Of a stretch of DNA of 64,000 nt, positions 32,338-41,648 are shown piece by piece. The notes beneath the pieces were generated by a model. The model saw nothing but the letters and a program-made list of their open reading frames with translations. It was not told where the DNA came from and made no database searches. Position 1 is the first letter of the stretch. Each line of letters opens with the position of its first letter. The position numbers and the translations under genes were made by a program. Origin of the DNA: VXPQ01 sp965248175 (lineage in GTDB: Bacteria; Bacteroidota; Rhodothermia; Rhodothermales; VXPQ01); the NCBI GenBank assembly GCA_965248175.1, contig OZ252093.1, positions 2,604,001-2,668,000 on the forward strand. The letters run 5' to 3'.

Positions 32338-33369
32338 ATGCAAAAATACCTGAACATCCTCGCCGGCGGAGGTACGCTGCAAAGCGAAGAGGCCGAGAAC
32401 GCAATGCGCCTGTTAATGGAAGGCGCATCGGAACCCGAATGCACGGCGGCCTTTCTGCTGGGTCTGAGGACGCGTGGTGAATCGCTGGACGAACTGGTCG
32501 CTTTCACGAAGATCATGCGCGAATACGCCGTCCCGGTAGAAACCGGTGATCCGGACGCCATTGACCTGTGCGGAACGGGTGGAGACGGCACGGACACGTT
32601 CAATATCTCTACCGTCGCTGCTATCGTGTGTGCAGGCGCCGGGGTTACCGTAGCCAAGCATGGAAACCGATCCGTTTCGTCGAAATGCGGCTCGGCGGAT
32701 GTGCTGGAAGCGCTCGGTGTAAAAACGGCGCTGGGCAAGGAAGGCGTCGAATACTGTTTTGAGAAGGCGGGCATGGCGTTCCTGTTCGCTCCGTTCTTCC
32801 ACCCCGCAATGAAACATGTAATGCCGGTGCGCAGGAAACTGGGAGTACGCACCTTCTTCAATATTCTGGGCCCTTTGTGCAACCCTGCCGGGGTACGCCG
32901 CCAGTTGACCGGCGCTTTCGATGAGCAAACAGCGAAGGTCATGGCAGCCATTCTTGAGCGTCTCGGCGCCCGGTACGTCCTCGCTGTGCACGCGCGGGAC
33001 GGACTGGACGAGGTATCGCTGGCGGATGAAACGGTGGTATTCGAAGTGCATGGGGAGACCCCTCCAACCGGTCCTGTGGAGTGCCTCCTGCGTCCCGAAG
33101 ACCTTGGCTTCACTCGCTGCACCCGGAATGCGCTTGCAGGCGGTGACAGCGACGAGAATGCATGCATCGTACGGGCGATCCTTGCAGGCGAGTCGGGGCC
33201 GCGCCGCGACGTAGTCGTGCTCAATGCAGCCCATGCCCTGTCGGTTTCAGGAAAATTCGAGGACCTTGCCGCCTGTCGCAGCGCCGCTGAAGAAAGCATT
33301 GATTCGGGGATGGCGCAAGACACGCTCGAACGACTGGCCCATGCTTCGCACAATGCACCTGCCCCATGA
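32338..33369 (+). CDS. trpD: Anthranilate phosphoribosyltransferase
   Basis: 343 residues starting MQKYLNILAGGGTLQSEEAE. PRPP and anthranilate-binding motifs: 'DLCGTGGDGTDTFNISTVAAIVCAGAGVTVAKHGNRSVSSKCGSADVLEALG' (about 78-130) and 'GVRTFFNILGPLCNPA' (about 170). Transfers phosphoribose to anthranilate. The stop overlaps the trpC start (ATGA at 33366-33369). Confidence 0.97.
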   Translation: MQKYLNILAGGGTLQSEEAENAMRLLMEGASEPECTAAFLLGLRTRGESLDELVAFTKIMREYAVPVETGDPDAIDLCGTGGDGTDTFNISTVAAIVCAGAGVTVAKHGNRSVSSKCGSADVLEALGVKTALGKEGVEYCFEKAGMAFLFAPFFHPAMKHVMPVRRKLGVRTFFNILGPLCNPAGVRRQLTGAFDEQTAKVMAAILERLGARYVLAVHARDGLDEVSLADETVVFEVHGETPPTGPVECLLRPEDLGFTRCTRNALAGGDSDENACIVRAILAGESGPRRDVVVLNAAHALSVSGKFEDLAACRSAAEESIDSGMAQDTLERLAHASHNAPAP

Positions 33370-34160
33370 CTATTCTCGACCGCATCGTAGCGGACACGCA
33401 AGAAGTCGTGGCCACGCGGAAAGCCGCAGCGCCGCCGGGGCAGCTTGAAGACATGGTGGGATTCGACCGGGACCGGCGTTCCCTGGAAGACGCCTTGCGG
33501 AAGAACGGACCTTCGATTATTGCCGAGGTCAAAAAAGCCTCCCCATCAGGCGGTGTCATCCGGGACAACTTCCGACCGGTCGAGATTGCCCGGCAATACG
33601 AGGCCGGCGGCGCCATCGCCGTTTCCGTCCTGACCGAGCCCCATCATTTTCAGGGTTCACTCGACGATCTTGCTGTTGTCCGCCAAGCCATTTCTATTCC
33701 TCTATTAAGAAAAGACTTTATTATCGACACCTATCAACTCGTCGAAGCGAGGGCCTACGGTGCAGATGCAGTACTGCTGATCGCTGCCGTACTTCACAAG
33801 ACGCATCTGCGGGACCTGTTGCAGGCAGCACACGAATTGGATCTCGATGCGCTGGTGGAGGTGTACGAACCGAGAGAACTGGACCGCCTCGATTTTGACG
33901 AGACACGCATCGTGGGCGTGAATAACCGTGACCTGCGCACCTTCGAAGTGGACATCGAACATTCCATCCGGGTATTTGCGGAGGCCCCGGAAAATGTTGT
34001 GCGCGTGTCGGAAAGCGGCCTTACGTCGGGGGCGGAACTGCGATTTTTGCACGAACGCGGAATCGATGCCTTTCTGATCGGCGAGACCTTCATGCGGTCC
34101 GAACGACCCGGGGATGCATTGGCAAGACTCAAGAGCGAAGCGGAAGGAATTAAAGCATGA
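33366..34160 (+). CDS. trpC: Indole-3-glycerol phosphate synthase
   Basis: 264 residues, TIM barrel. Motifs: 'IIAEVKKASPSGGVIRDNF' (catalytic Lys and SPS phosphate site, about 50-68), 'LRKDFIIDTYQLVEARAYGADAVLLIAA' (about 112-140), 'VGVNNRDLRTFEVD' (about 180) and 'VSESGLTSGAE' (about 217). Separate from TrpF here, not fused as in enterics. Overlaps trpD and trpF by 4 bp each, so three genes form one translationally coupled set. Confidence 0.97.
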   Translation: MTILDRIVADTQEVVATRKAAAPPGQLEDMVGFDRDRRSLEDALRKNGPSIIAEVKKASPSGGVIRDNFRPVEIARQYEAGGAIAVSVLTEPHHFQGSLDDLAVVRQAISIPLLRKDFIIDTYQLVEARAYGADAVLLIAAVLHKTHLRDLLQAAHELDLDALVEVYEPRELDRLDFDETRIVGVNNRDLRTFEVDIEHSIRVFAEAPENVVRVSESGLTSGAELRFLHERGIDAFLIGETFMRSERPGDALARLKSEAEGIKA

Positions 34161-34843
34161 CGACCAAACTCAAAATATGCGGGATAACCCGGCTGGAGGA
34201 CGCCCGGTATGCTGCTGCCGCAGGGGCCGATTACCTTGGATTCGTACAGTATGCCGGCAGCCCCCGCTATATCGCGCCGGAGCGCGTGCGAGACATTGTT
34301 GAATGGATACATGGACCGCAGCCGGTCGGCGTGTTCGTGAATGCCTCTGCCGATGTGATCAACCGGACCGCCGAAAAGGCGGGATTCGCTTTTGTGCAGC
34401 TCCATGGCGAGGAACCTGTTTCCGATATCCTGGACATCGAATACCCGGTCATCAAGGCGTTCCGCATCGCTCCGGACACGACCCCCGACAGGTTATACCG
34501 CCTGATGCGGACCTATGAGAACGTGGCCGCGCATTTCCTGCTGGATGCGTACAGCGACAGGGTGTACGGCGGCAGCGGCCAGACTTTCGACTGGCATGTA
34601 GCGAGCCCCCCCGCGGAAGACTTTCGTGAGCAGGGCGAACAGTCTGCTCATTCCGGAAGCCCCGGCGTCTTTCTTGCGGGAGGCATCCATGCCGGTAATG
34701 TGACCGAGGCTATCCGTACACTGCGTCCGTTTGCCGTGGATGTGTCGAGTGGTCTCGAATCGGCCCCTGGGGAAAAGGATTTCTCCAGAATTGACGCCTT
34801 TATGCAGGTATTCCGGTCGGTACATTCCGAACTCGAGACCTGA
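34157..34843 (+). CDS. trpF: Phosphoribosylanthranilate isomerase
   Basis: 228 residues. Family signatures: 'LKICGITRLEDARYAAAAGADYLGFVQYAGSPRYI' with the catalytic Cys in KICG, 'FVQLHGEEP', 'LLDAYSDRVYGGSGQTFDW' with the general acid Asp, and 'GVFLAGGIHAGNVTEAI'. About 20 residues longer than most: an extra hydrophilic loop (ASPPAEDFREQGEQSAHSGS) sits just before the FLAGG strand. Overlaps trpC by 4 bp; 62 bp precede trpB. Confidence 0.95.
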   Translation: MTTKLKICGITRLEDARYAAAAGADYLGFVQYAGSPRYIAPERVRDIVEWIHGPQPVGVFVNASADVINRTAEKAGFAFVQLHGEEPVSDILDIEYPVIKAFRIAPDTTPDRLYRLMRTYENVAAHFLLDAYSDRVYGGSGQTFDWHVASPPAEDFREQGEQSAHSGSPGVFLAGGIHAGNVTEAIRTLRPFAVDVSSGLESAPGEKDFSRIDAFMQVFRSVHSELET

Positions 34844-34905
34844 TTACCCATGGTGTTGCGCGGCGGCGTGCAGCGCCATACGGCACAAACAGAACCGTAC
34901 TCATT

Positions 34906-36096
34906 ATGGAAAAAACGCATCCCCTTCCCGACGAACGCGGGCATTTCGGGTTGTACGGCGGCGTGTTTGTCCCCGAAACGCTTATCCCTGCCGTCGAGGA
35001 GCTCCGGAAAGCCTATGAAGCCGCTCGCAAGGACCCGGCTTTCCGGCAAGAACTCGACACGATGCTCACCGACTATGCCGGGCGTCCCACGCCGTTGACC
35101 TTTTGCGAACGGCTCACCGCAGCGCTCGGCGGACCAAAAATTTATCTCAAACGGGAAGATCTGTGCCACACGGGAGCACACAAGATCAACAACACGATAG
35201 GGCAGATATTGCTGGCGCGCCTTATGGGCAAGACGCGCATCATTGCAGAGACGGGGGCGGGACAGCATGGCGTGGCGACCGCCACCGTTTGTGCACGATT
35301 CGGCCTGCAATGCATCGTTTACATGGGCGAAGAAGATGTCGAGCGACAGCACCTGAATGTGCTGCGCATGCAGTTGCTCGGCGCCGATGTACGCCCCGTA
35401 TCCAGTGGTAGCCGTACCCTGAAGGACGCCACCAACGAGGCCATTCGAGATTGGGTCACCAACGTACGTGACACGTTCTATATCATCGGTTCGGTCGTAG
35501 GTCCGCATCCCTATCCGATGATGGTGCGTGATTTTCACCGGGTCATCGGGGACGAAACCCGCTGGCAATTACAGGAGGTGGAGGGGCGCCCTGCACCGGA
35601 TGCGGTGGTAGCCTGCGTGGGCGGCGGCTCGAATGCGATCGGGCTTTTTTATGCCTTCCTGCGGGATCCGCACGTGCATCTATATGGCGTGGAGGCTGCC
35701 GGCGAAGGACTGAACGGACGACATGCGGCCACCCTTACGAAAGGCTCGCCAGGCATCCTGCATGGAGCCATGAGCTATTTGCTGCAGGACGAAGAGGGGC
35801 AGGTGCAACTCGCGCATTCCATCTCGGCGGGACTGGACTACCCGGGGGTAGGACCGGAACATGCCTGGCTGCGGGATACGGGACGCGTGCATTACGCATC
35901 CGCAACGGATGCCCAGGCCATCGAGGGGGTAAAACTGCTGTCGAAAACGGAAGGCATCATTCCAGCCCTGGAGACCGCACATGCGATAGGCTGGCTGCCG
36001 GATGGGATACGCGGAATGGCGCGCAATGAAGTAGTCGTTGTCAATTGCTCCGGGCGCGGCGACAAGGATATGGGTACGATCGCAAAGCACCTCTGA
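34906..36096 (+). CDS. trpB: Tryptophan synthase beta chain
   Basis: 396 residues, the TrpB1 type. PLP-binding Lys in 'LKREDLCHTGAHKINNTIGQ' (about 77-96), 'AETGAGQHGVATATV', 'YMGEEDVERQHLNVLRMQLLGA', 'SVVGPHPYPMMVRDFHRVIG', the phosphate loop 'CVGGGSNAIG', and 'SAGLDYPGVGPEHAWL'. Condenses indole with serine in complex with TrpA encoded next. Confidence 0.98.
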   Translation: MEKTHPLPDERGHFGLYGGVFVPETLIPAVEELRKAYEAARKDPAFRQELDTMLTDYAGRPTPLTFCERLTAALGGPKIYLKREDLCHTGAHKINNTIGQILLARLMGKTRIIAETGAGQHGVATATVCARFGLQCIVYMGEEDVERQHLNVLRMQLLGADVRPVSSGSRTLKDATNEAIRDWVTNVRDTFYIIGSVVGPHPYPMMVRDFHRVIGDETRWQLQEVEGRPAPDAVVACVGGGSNAIGLFYAFLRDPHVHLYGVEAAGEGLNGRHAATLTKGSPGILHGAMSYLLQDEEGQVQLAHSISAGLDYPGVGPEHAWLRDTGRVHYASATDAQAIEGVKLLSKTEGIIPALETAHAIGWLPDGIRGMARNEVVVVNCSGRGDKDMGTIAKHL

Positions 36097-36101
36097 AAAC
36101 A

Positions 36102-36935
36102 ATGCAACGACTTCAGGAAAGGCTGGCAGCCTGTATACAGCGTCGCAAAAAAGCCATGGGGTTGTTTATGACCAGTGGCTTTCCCGACCCCGAAAGTACG
36201 CTCCCGATCCTGCGCGAGATGGATCGGGGGGGCGCCGATTTCATCGAACTCGGCATGCCCTTCAGCGATCCGCTTGCAGAGGGGTTGCCTATCCAGCGCT
36301 CGAGCGAGCGAGCCCTGCGAGCCGGCGTCCGCATGAAGGATACTTTCAGGACAGCCGCCGCCTTCTGTGCTGAAAGCAACACCCCCCTCCTCCTGATGGG
36401 ATACGCCAACCCGATTCACCAATACGGCATTTCCGCATTTTGCAGAGACGCGCGTAACGCCGGAATCGAGGGGTTGATTCTCGCTGACGTACCCCTTGAA
36501 GAACATCTCCCCTTCGCAGGCGAGGCTGCAGCCGCCGGGCTGGGGTCGGTTCACCTGATTGCCCCGAATACCCCTGACAACCGCATTCGGGAGGTCGATA
36601 AGGCCACGACGGCGTTTGTGTATGCAGTATCCGTAACAGGATTGACCGGCTCGGGCCTCGGCGCCATCGAACACGTGGAAGCGTACCTGAAGCGGGCGCG
36701 TGACATGGTGCGTGAACACCCCCTGCTGGCCGGATTCGGCATCAGAACCCATGAGGACGCGGTACGCCTGAGCCGTCATACCGACGGGTTCATTGTCGGG
36801 TCGGCACTGATCGAAAAGGTGGAAACGCTGTGGAATGACGGGTCGAAGCCCACAAAAACACATTATGAAGAAATTCGCCGCTTCGCACGTGCTCTGAAGG
36901 ACGGCGACAAGACTGTAGAGCAAGAGAAAGCATAG
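36102..36935 (+). CDS. trpA: Tryptophan synthase alpha chain
   Basis: 277 residues from the ATG at 36102 (MQRLQERLAACIQRR), 5 bp after the trpB stop. TIM barrel that releases indole from indole-3-glycerol phosphate. The catalytic Glu49 is present (FIELGMPFSDP), but position 60, an Asp in the standard SDPLADGP loop, is Glu here (SDPLAEGLPIQ), and the following Pro-Thr is Leu-Pro. Other motifs are normal: 'YAVSVTGLTGSG' and 'GFGIRTHEDA', 'IVGSALIE'. Last gene of the operon; no clear terminator follows in the 82 bp before the next gene. Confidence 0.95.
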   Translation: MQRLQERLAACIQRRKKAMGLFMTSGFPDPESTLPILREMDRGGADFIELGMPFSDPLAEGLPIQRSSERALRAGVRMKDTFRTAAAFCAESNTPLLLMGYANPIHQYGISAFCRDARNAGIEGLILADVPLEEHLPFAGEAAAAGLGSVHLIAPNTPDNRIREVDKATTAFVYAVSVTGLTGSGLGAIEHVEAYLKRARDMVREHPLLAGFGIRTHEDAVRLSRHTDGFIVGSALIEKVETLWNDGSKPTKTHYEEIRRFARALKDGDKTVEQEKA

Positions 36936-37017
36936 CGTTTCGCACGGCAACCGGAACCGATCACAGACGTTATTACTTGGGTCTTTTTCTTTTTCGGACC
37001 ATCTTCCTGAACAGGTC

Positions 37018-38142
37018 ATGATACAATCCCCGAGAGAAACCGTGCGATTCCGCACAAAAATCGCCCTGCTCACAGCATGTCTTTTCGTCTTCGCCGGCTG
37101 TAGCGGCGAAAGTGATTATCGTCCGAGAGCTGTCGGGCTGGACACCGAAATCCTTGTGGTCGCCGATTCACTGGATTGGAGCGGCGCCATCGGGGAAGCG
37201 CTGCGTGAAACCGTCGGGCAATTCATCAGCACGCTACCTGCCCCCGAACGACAGTTCGAATTGCGGCATGCACCTCTTGAAACGGAGGACGACCTCGAGA
37301 CGGCGCGCCGGCAAAAGAATGTGATCTTCGTCGCGGCATTCAGTGATTCGACCAACGAGGCGGAATACATCCGGAACGTATTTGATCCAACCGCCCAGCA
37401 AGCTATCCGCGAGGAAGGCGGAGTTGCCGTCTCACGCGAAAACATTTTCCGGCGGGATCAGCAGGTCTACTACATCACCGGCGAGGACAAGGAAGATGTC
37501 ATTGAGGCGATCTACAGTGCGTCGGAGGGGGTATCCCGCGACTTCAACAGGGCCGCCCGGCGACGGCTCACCGAAGAAATGTTTGATCGGGGACGCCAGG
37601 TCGATGTCGAGGAAGAACTGGCGGCAATGTATGACTTTGCCGTGAACGTACAGCACGATTATCTGGTCGCTGTGGATACAAGCGACTTCGTCTGGCTCCG
37701 GCGTATCCTTCCCGAAACATGGCGCAGTGTTTTCGTGCACTTTATCGACCATGCCAACCCCGAGCTGCTTTCTCCTGAATGGATTTACGACACGCGCGAC
37801 TCGCTTGCCCGCCAGTACATTCAGGGTAACCTCGGAGGATGGATCGAGATTGACCGCCGGGAAAGCAGACCGCTTGAAACGAAAAACATCAACTTTCTGG
37901 GACGGTATGGTTTTGAAACACGCGGACTCTGGCATATGGTCGGCGTCGAGGAAGGTCGGAAAATGGAGTTCGGGATGGGCGGACCGTTTATAACCTATAC
38001 GTTTTATGATCAGCCGACAGGGCGGCTGTACATGATCGACGGGATGGTTTTTGCCCCTGGATACAACAAAAGAGAGTTTCTGCGCCAGATGGAAGCCATC
38101 GCCTATACTTTTCGCTCTCGCGACGTTCCTGCGGAAAGCTAA
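37018..38142 (+). CDS. DUF4837 lipoprotein
   Basis: 374 residues. Lipoprotein signal with lipobox FAGC (Cys28). The mature part begins 'YRPRAVGLDTEILVVADSLDWSGAIGEALRETVGQFISTLPAPERQFELRHAPL', the pattern of the Bacteroidota-specific family DUF4837, and ends 'YTFYDQPTGRLYMIDGMVFAPGYNKREFLRQMEAIAYTF'. Function is unknown. Predicted to be anchored in a membrane facing the periplasm. Located between trpA and hisG on the same strand; 116 bp to hisG. Confidence 0.8.
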   Translation: MIQSPRETVRFRTKIALLTACLFVFAGCSGESDYRPRAVGLDTEILVVADSLDWSGAIGEALRETVGQFISTLPAPERQFELRHAPLETEDDLETARRQKNVIFVAAFSDSTNEAEYIRNVFDPTAQQAIREEGGVAVSRENIFRRDQQVYYITGEDKEDVIEAIYSASEGVSRDFNRAARRRLTEEMFDRGRQVDVEEELAAMYDFAVNVQHDYLVAVDTSDFVWLRRILPETWRSVFVHFIDHANPELLSPEWIYDTRDSLARQYIQGNLGGWIEIDRRESRPLETKNINFLGRYGFETRGLWHMVGVEEGRKMEFGMGGPFITYTFYDQPTGRLYMIDGMVFAPGYNKREFLRQMEAIAYTFRSRDVPAES

Positions 38143-38258
38143 GGAATAACAAGCCGTCCATCCGACACGCCCCCATACTCTGTGCGTCCGGCGCCGTCCT
38201 ACCCGACTGGCGGCACATCATCGAATTACCATACCCCACGCGAGCAGCGAACGCATCC

Positions 38259-39179
38259 ATGGCAACCGATCCCGGGCCCAGCGCCGGAAAACCGACACAG
38301 GATTCCCCCGTATTGCGACTCGGGCTGCCCAAAGGCAGCCTGCAAACCGCTACACTGGAACTCTTGCACCGGGCCGGATACAACTTTTCGACGCGCGAGC
38401 GATCATACTTTCCGTCTACGGACGACAAGGAACTGCGGGCCATGCTGGTCCGTGCCCAGGAGATGGCGCGGTATGTCATGGACGGAGTATTCGACGCAGG
38501 CATTACAGGCAAGGACTGGGTGCTCGAAACGCAATCGGATGTGCACCCGGTAAGTGACCTGATCTACTCGAAAACGAGCATGCGCCCCGTACGATGGGTC
38601 CTTGCCGTTCCCGAGGATTCCGATATCCAATCCGTAAAAGATCTCGAAGGGAAGCGCATTGCAACCGAGGTGGTTCACATCACGCGCACATGGCTTCGGG
38701 AAAATGACGTGAATGCCGATGTCGAGTTTTCATGGGGGGCGACCGAGGCAAAATGTCCCGATCTCGTGGACGCCATCGTCGAGGTTACCGAAACGGGCTC
38801 GTCGCTGCGCGCCAACAAACTTCGCATCGCGGATGTGCTGATGCACTCGAATACGCAGCTTATCGCCAACCGGGAAGCATGGAAAGACCCCTGGAAGCGG
38901 CAAAAGATCGAAAGCATTGCACTGCTGATGCAAGGTGCGATCCGGGCCGAGGGCCGCGTTGGACTCAAACTCAATGTGCAGCGTGATCGTGTGGAGCAAA
39001 TCATCGAGATGCTCCCCGCCATGCGTATGCCGACCGTTTCGCCACTGGCGAACGGGAACGACTGGGTAGCCATCGAGACGGTCATTGAAGAACGGCACGT
39101 ACGGCGCCTCATTCCCGAACTCAAGCGACTCGGCGCCGAAGGCATCATCGAGTACGCGCTGAACAAAATCATTCCGTAA
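38259..39179 (+). CDS. hisG: ATP phosphoribosyltransferase (long form)
   Basis: 306 residues. 'LRLGLPKGSLQTATLELLHRAGY' at the N-terminus, 'DAGITGKDWVLE', PRPP-loop 'VEVTETGSSLRANKLRI', and a C-terminal ACT-like regulatory domain ('MRMPTVSPLANGNDWVAIETVIEERHVRRLIPELKRLGAEGIIEYALNKI'), so it is the long, hexameric, histidine-inhibited type. First step of histidine synthesis. No other his gene is in the window. I looked for a His-rich leader peptide upstream and found none. Confidence 0.96.
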   Translation: MATDPGPSAGKPTQDSPVLRLGLPKGSLQTATLELLHRAGYNFSTRERSYFPSTDDKELRAMLVRAQEMARYVMDGVFDAGITGKDWVLETQSDVHPVSDLIYSKTSMRPVRWVLAVPEDSDIQSVKDLEGKRIATEVVHITRTWLRENDVNADVEFSWGATEAKCPDLVDAIVEVTETGSSLRANKLRIADVLMHSNTQLIANREAWKDPWKRQKIESIALLMQGAIRAEGRVGLKLNVQRDRVEQIIEMLPAMRMPTVSPLANGNDWVAIETVIEERHVRRLIPELKRLGAEGIIEYALNKIIP

Positions 39180-39203
39180 CGACGGCGGCCTGCCGCAACA
39201 GGC

Positions 39204-39581
39204 ATGACGCATCCGGTCTTCACCCCACTGTACAGCCTGCCCGGGGTGGTCGTTCTTCCCCGGCGCCTTGCGGCAAGCATCTTGTGTCTTGCGGTATTCG
39301 CGCTCGCCGCATGTGGCGGCAACGCACCACCACCCGTCTCTGATGTCACCATGGTAGCCGTGCTGGCTGAGATGCACCTCCTGCAGGCCCAGGAAGAACT
39401 AACGGAGATCAACACCAGGGAGGCGCAAGATTCCCTTCTCGCTGCCCACGGCCTCGACAGTACCGCCTGGGCGGACGCCATCGCCTGGTACACATCGCAT
39501 CCGGAAACCTTTGCCGGAATATACGGGCGGGTCGTCGATACGCTTCAGGTGCAGCAAATGCCTGAGATCGGAGCGGATTAG
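39204..39581 (+). CDS. DUF4296-type small lipoprotein
   Basis: 125 residues with a lipobox LAAC (Cys37) after a rather long signal; an internal start nearer the hydrophobic stretch is possible. The mature part has the short 'MVAVLAEMHLLQAQEEL' helix and a Asp/Ala-rich second helix ('AAHGLDSTAWADAIAWYTSHPETFAGIYGRVVDTL'), like the Bacteroidota DUF4296 family of unknown function. It ends one base before the convergent recQ gene. Confidence 0.65.
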   Translation: MTHPVFTPLYSLPGVVVLPRRLAASILCLAVFALAACGGNAPPPVSDVTMVAVLAEMHLLQAQEELTEINTREAQDSLLAAHGLDSTAWADAIAWYTSHPETFAGIYGRVVDTLQVQQMPEIGAD

Positions 39582-39582
39582 G

Positions 39583-41541
39583 TCATGAAGACGCCTCAAG
39601 CATCGATGTTGCCTTTGCCGTGAGTTCAAAGGCATCTCCCGGTGGCCGGGGCTGCCGAAGGTACCCCTCGTTGATCAGCCAGCCGAGCAACTGATCGATC
39701 CGGTACGCAGGCGTGCGCATACCTTCCAGCCATTCTCCGCGCGGTTTCCCGTCAGCGATCTGACGCAACAATCGTTGGACGATGAGCGCATCCAGGGGGG
39801 GCGGCTCGAATACTTCGTGGCGCCCGAGGCACACGTCACATGTGCCGCATCGCTCTGGAACCGTCTCTCCGAAGTACGTCAGCAAAAAATGGCGGCGGCA
39901 TGTCGTCGAACACGCAAAACGGATCATCTGGTCGAGCTGCGCTTCCGCTCGCTTGCGGGCGGTACGCACTTGGTCGCCGTCGATCGGAAGGCGAGCGCTG
40001 CGGGCATGTAAGAAGGTGACACGCACTACCTGATCCGGAGGAATCCAATCAAGCAATTGGTGTCCTTGCAGGTACTCCATACCCTTCAAAAGATGCTCCA
40101 GGGAAAGCCCCGTCCGGCGAACAAGCATCCGGATATCGATCTCCCGCCAATCCGAAAAGACCCCCGCGTCTACCGTTCGCAATAGCGCACGGACAAACTC
40201 CGCCAGAGAGGCATTGGCATGGCCCTCAGCATACTCCCGAAACGCAGAGACGGGTTGCCGGCAATGAATCAGCCCGGCATTCCCCCGCTGCGGGAGTACC
40301 CGCCATGCATCCTGACGTGCAAGGAGCGTCACGGCCGTGTTTATTTTTCCCGCAGAAAACCCCGTGAGGCGAGCAATCGGCCCGATCCGAACAGGCACAG
40401 GCGAGTCAATCTCACCCCCCACTGCCAGCTGCGCCAAATTGCACACCGCATCATAGACCTTCCTCACTTCCTTCGGCGTCGGATGACTCTCCTCAATAAG
40501 CATGCGCGGCGTTTCCTCATCGCCCTGATGGTACAAGAGCGTGGCCCAGGACGTTTTTCCATCCCTTCCCCCACGCCCTGCCTCCTGATAATACCCTTCG
40601 AGCGTGCCGGGCATATCGACATGAATGACGAAGCGAACATCCGGTTTGTCAATGCCCATGCCGAAAGCATTGGTGGCAACCATGATCCGCTGATCGCCGC
40701 GGATCCATCCATTCTGCACCCGCTCGCGCACGGAACCTTCCATGCCGCCGTGATAAAATACACAAGACTGATTACGTCGCGTAAGCCAGTCAGCCCACCG
40801 TTCGACACCCTTTCGGGTACTCGAATACAGAATACCGGAACCCGGAACACCGTCGAGAATGTCAAGCACCTTTGATCGCTTGTTTTCTGTCCGAAAAACG
40901 GACCAGACGATGTTGGGACGATCAAACCCCTGAACGATGCGTTCCGGGCGACGCAGCACCAGGTGCTCGACAATGTCCTTGCGCACGTTGGGCGTAGCCG
41001 TCGCGGTGACGGCAATGGTCGGTGGATCTCCCATGTGCTTGCGCGCAGCGGCAATCTGCAGATAGGAAGGCCGGAAATTGTGCCCCCACTCGGAGATGCA
41101 GTGTGCTTCGTCCACGGCGAGCAAAGAGATGTTCATGCGCGAAGCCCGCACAGCGAACGCCTCCGAAGAAAGCCGTTCGGGAGCCAGATATAGAAGGCGA
41201 TACTTCCCGTGCTCAGCGCCGAGCCATCGCTGTTCTATCTCGCGCCGGGGCAATGCACTGTTGATGTACGTGGCCTTGACACCATGAGCCTCCAGCCCCG
41301 CCACTTGATCCTGCATGAGCGCGATCAACGGAGAAATCACGAGGGTGAGGCCCTCGTGCAGGAGAGCGGGGACCTGATAGCAAATGGATTTCCCGCCGCC
41401 GGTGGGAAGAATGGCAAGCACATCCCGCCCTTCGACAATGGGTCGAATGATGTCCCACTGACCGGGACGAAAATCATCGTATCCCCAGTACTCGCGGAGA
41501 ATGCGACGGGCGTCTTCGTATGATGGATACCTCCCTGCCAT
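39583..41541 (-). CDS. recQ: RecQ-family ATP-dependent DNA helicase
   Basis: 652 residues. Helicase motifs: 'FRPGQWDII' (motif 0), Walker A PTGGGKS (about 46-52), 'DEAHCISEWGHNFRPSY' (DEAH, about 143), 'VTATATP', 'STRKGVERWADWL', 'VATNAFGMGIDKPDVRFVIHVDMPGTLEGYYQEAGRGGRDG'. A zinc-binding subdomain follows late (FACSTTCRRHFLLTYFGE ... CGTCDVC). The C-terminal part is a winged-helix-like region without an obvious HRDC. 3'-5' helicase in recombination and fork repair. The start lies inside the 5' leader of the divergent glycosyltransferase frame. Confidence 0.95.
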   Translation of the reverse strand: MAGRYPSYEDARRILREYWGYDDFRPGQWDIIRPIVEGRDVLAILPTGGGKSICYQVPALLHEGLTLVISPLIALMQDQVAGLEAHGVKATYINSALPRREIEQRWLGAEHGKYRLLYLAPERLSSEAFAVRASRMNISLLAVDEAHCISEWGHNFRPSYLQIAAARKHMGDPPTIAVTATATPNVRKDIVEHLVLRRPERIVQGFDRPNIVWSVFRTENKRSKVLDILDGVPGSGILYSSTRKGVERWADWLTRRNQSCVFYHGGMEGSVRERVQNGWIRGDQRIMVATNAFGMGIDKPDVRFVIHVDMPGTLEGYYQEAGRGGRDGKTSWATLLYHQGDEETPRMLIEESHPTPKEVRKVYDAVCNLAQLAVGGEIDSPVPVRIGPIARLTGFSAGKINTAVTLLARQDAWRVLPQRGNAGLIHCRQPVSAFREYAEGHANASLAEFVRALLRTVDAGVFSDWREIDIRMLVRRTGLSLEHLLKGMEYLQGHQLLDWIPPDQVVRVTFLHARSARLPIDGDQVRTARKRAEAQLDQMIRFACSTTCRRHFLLTYFGETVPERCGTCDVCLGRHEVFEPPPLDALIVQRLLRQIADGKPRGEWLEGMRTPAYRIDQLLGWLINEGYLRQPRPPGDAFELTAKATSMLEASS

Positions 41542-41648
41542 ATCGTTCGAACGATACTGCGCACAACTCGTTGGATAATTGCGAATGCCTGTCCGCTCCG
41601 CCGGATTCGCAGCGAAGATACGACCCTACGAAAGAAAGCCCAATCGGT

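Noticed and set aside
38143..38258. His-leader attenuator upstream of hisG
   Set aside because: No run of His codons and no terminator hairpin.
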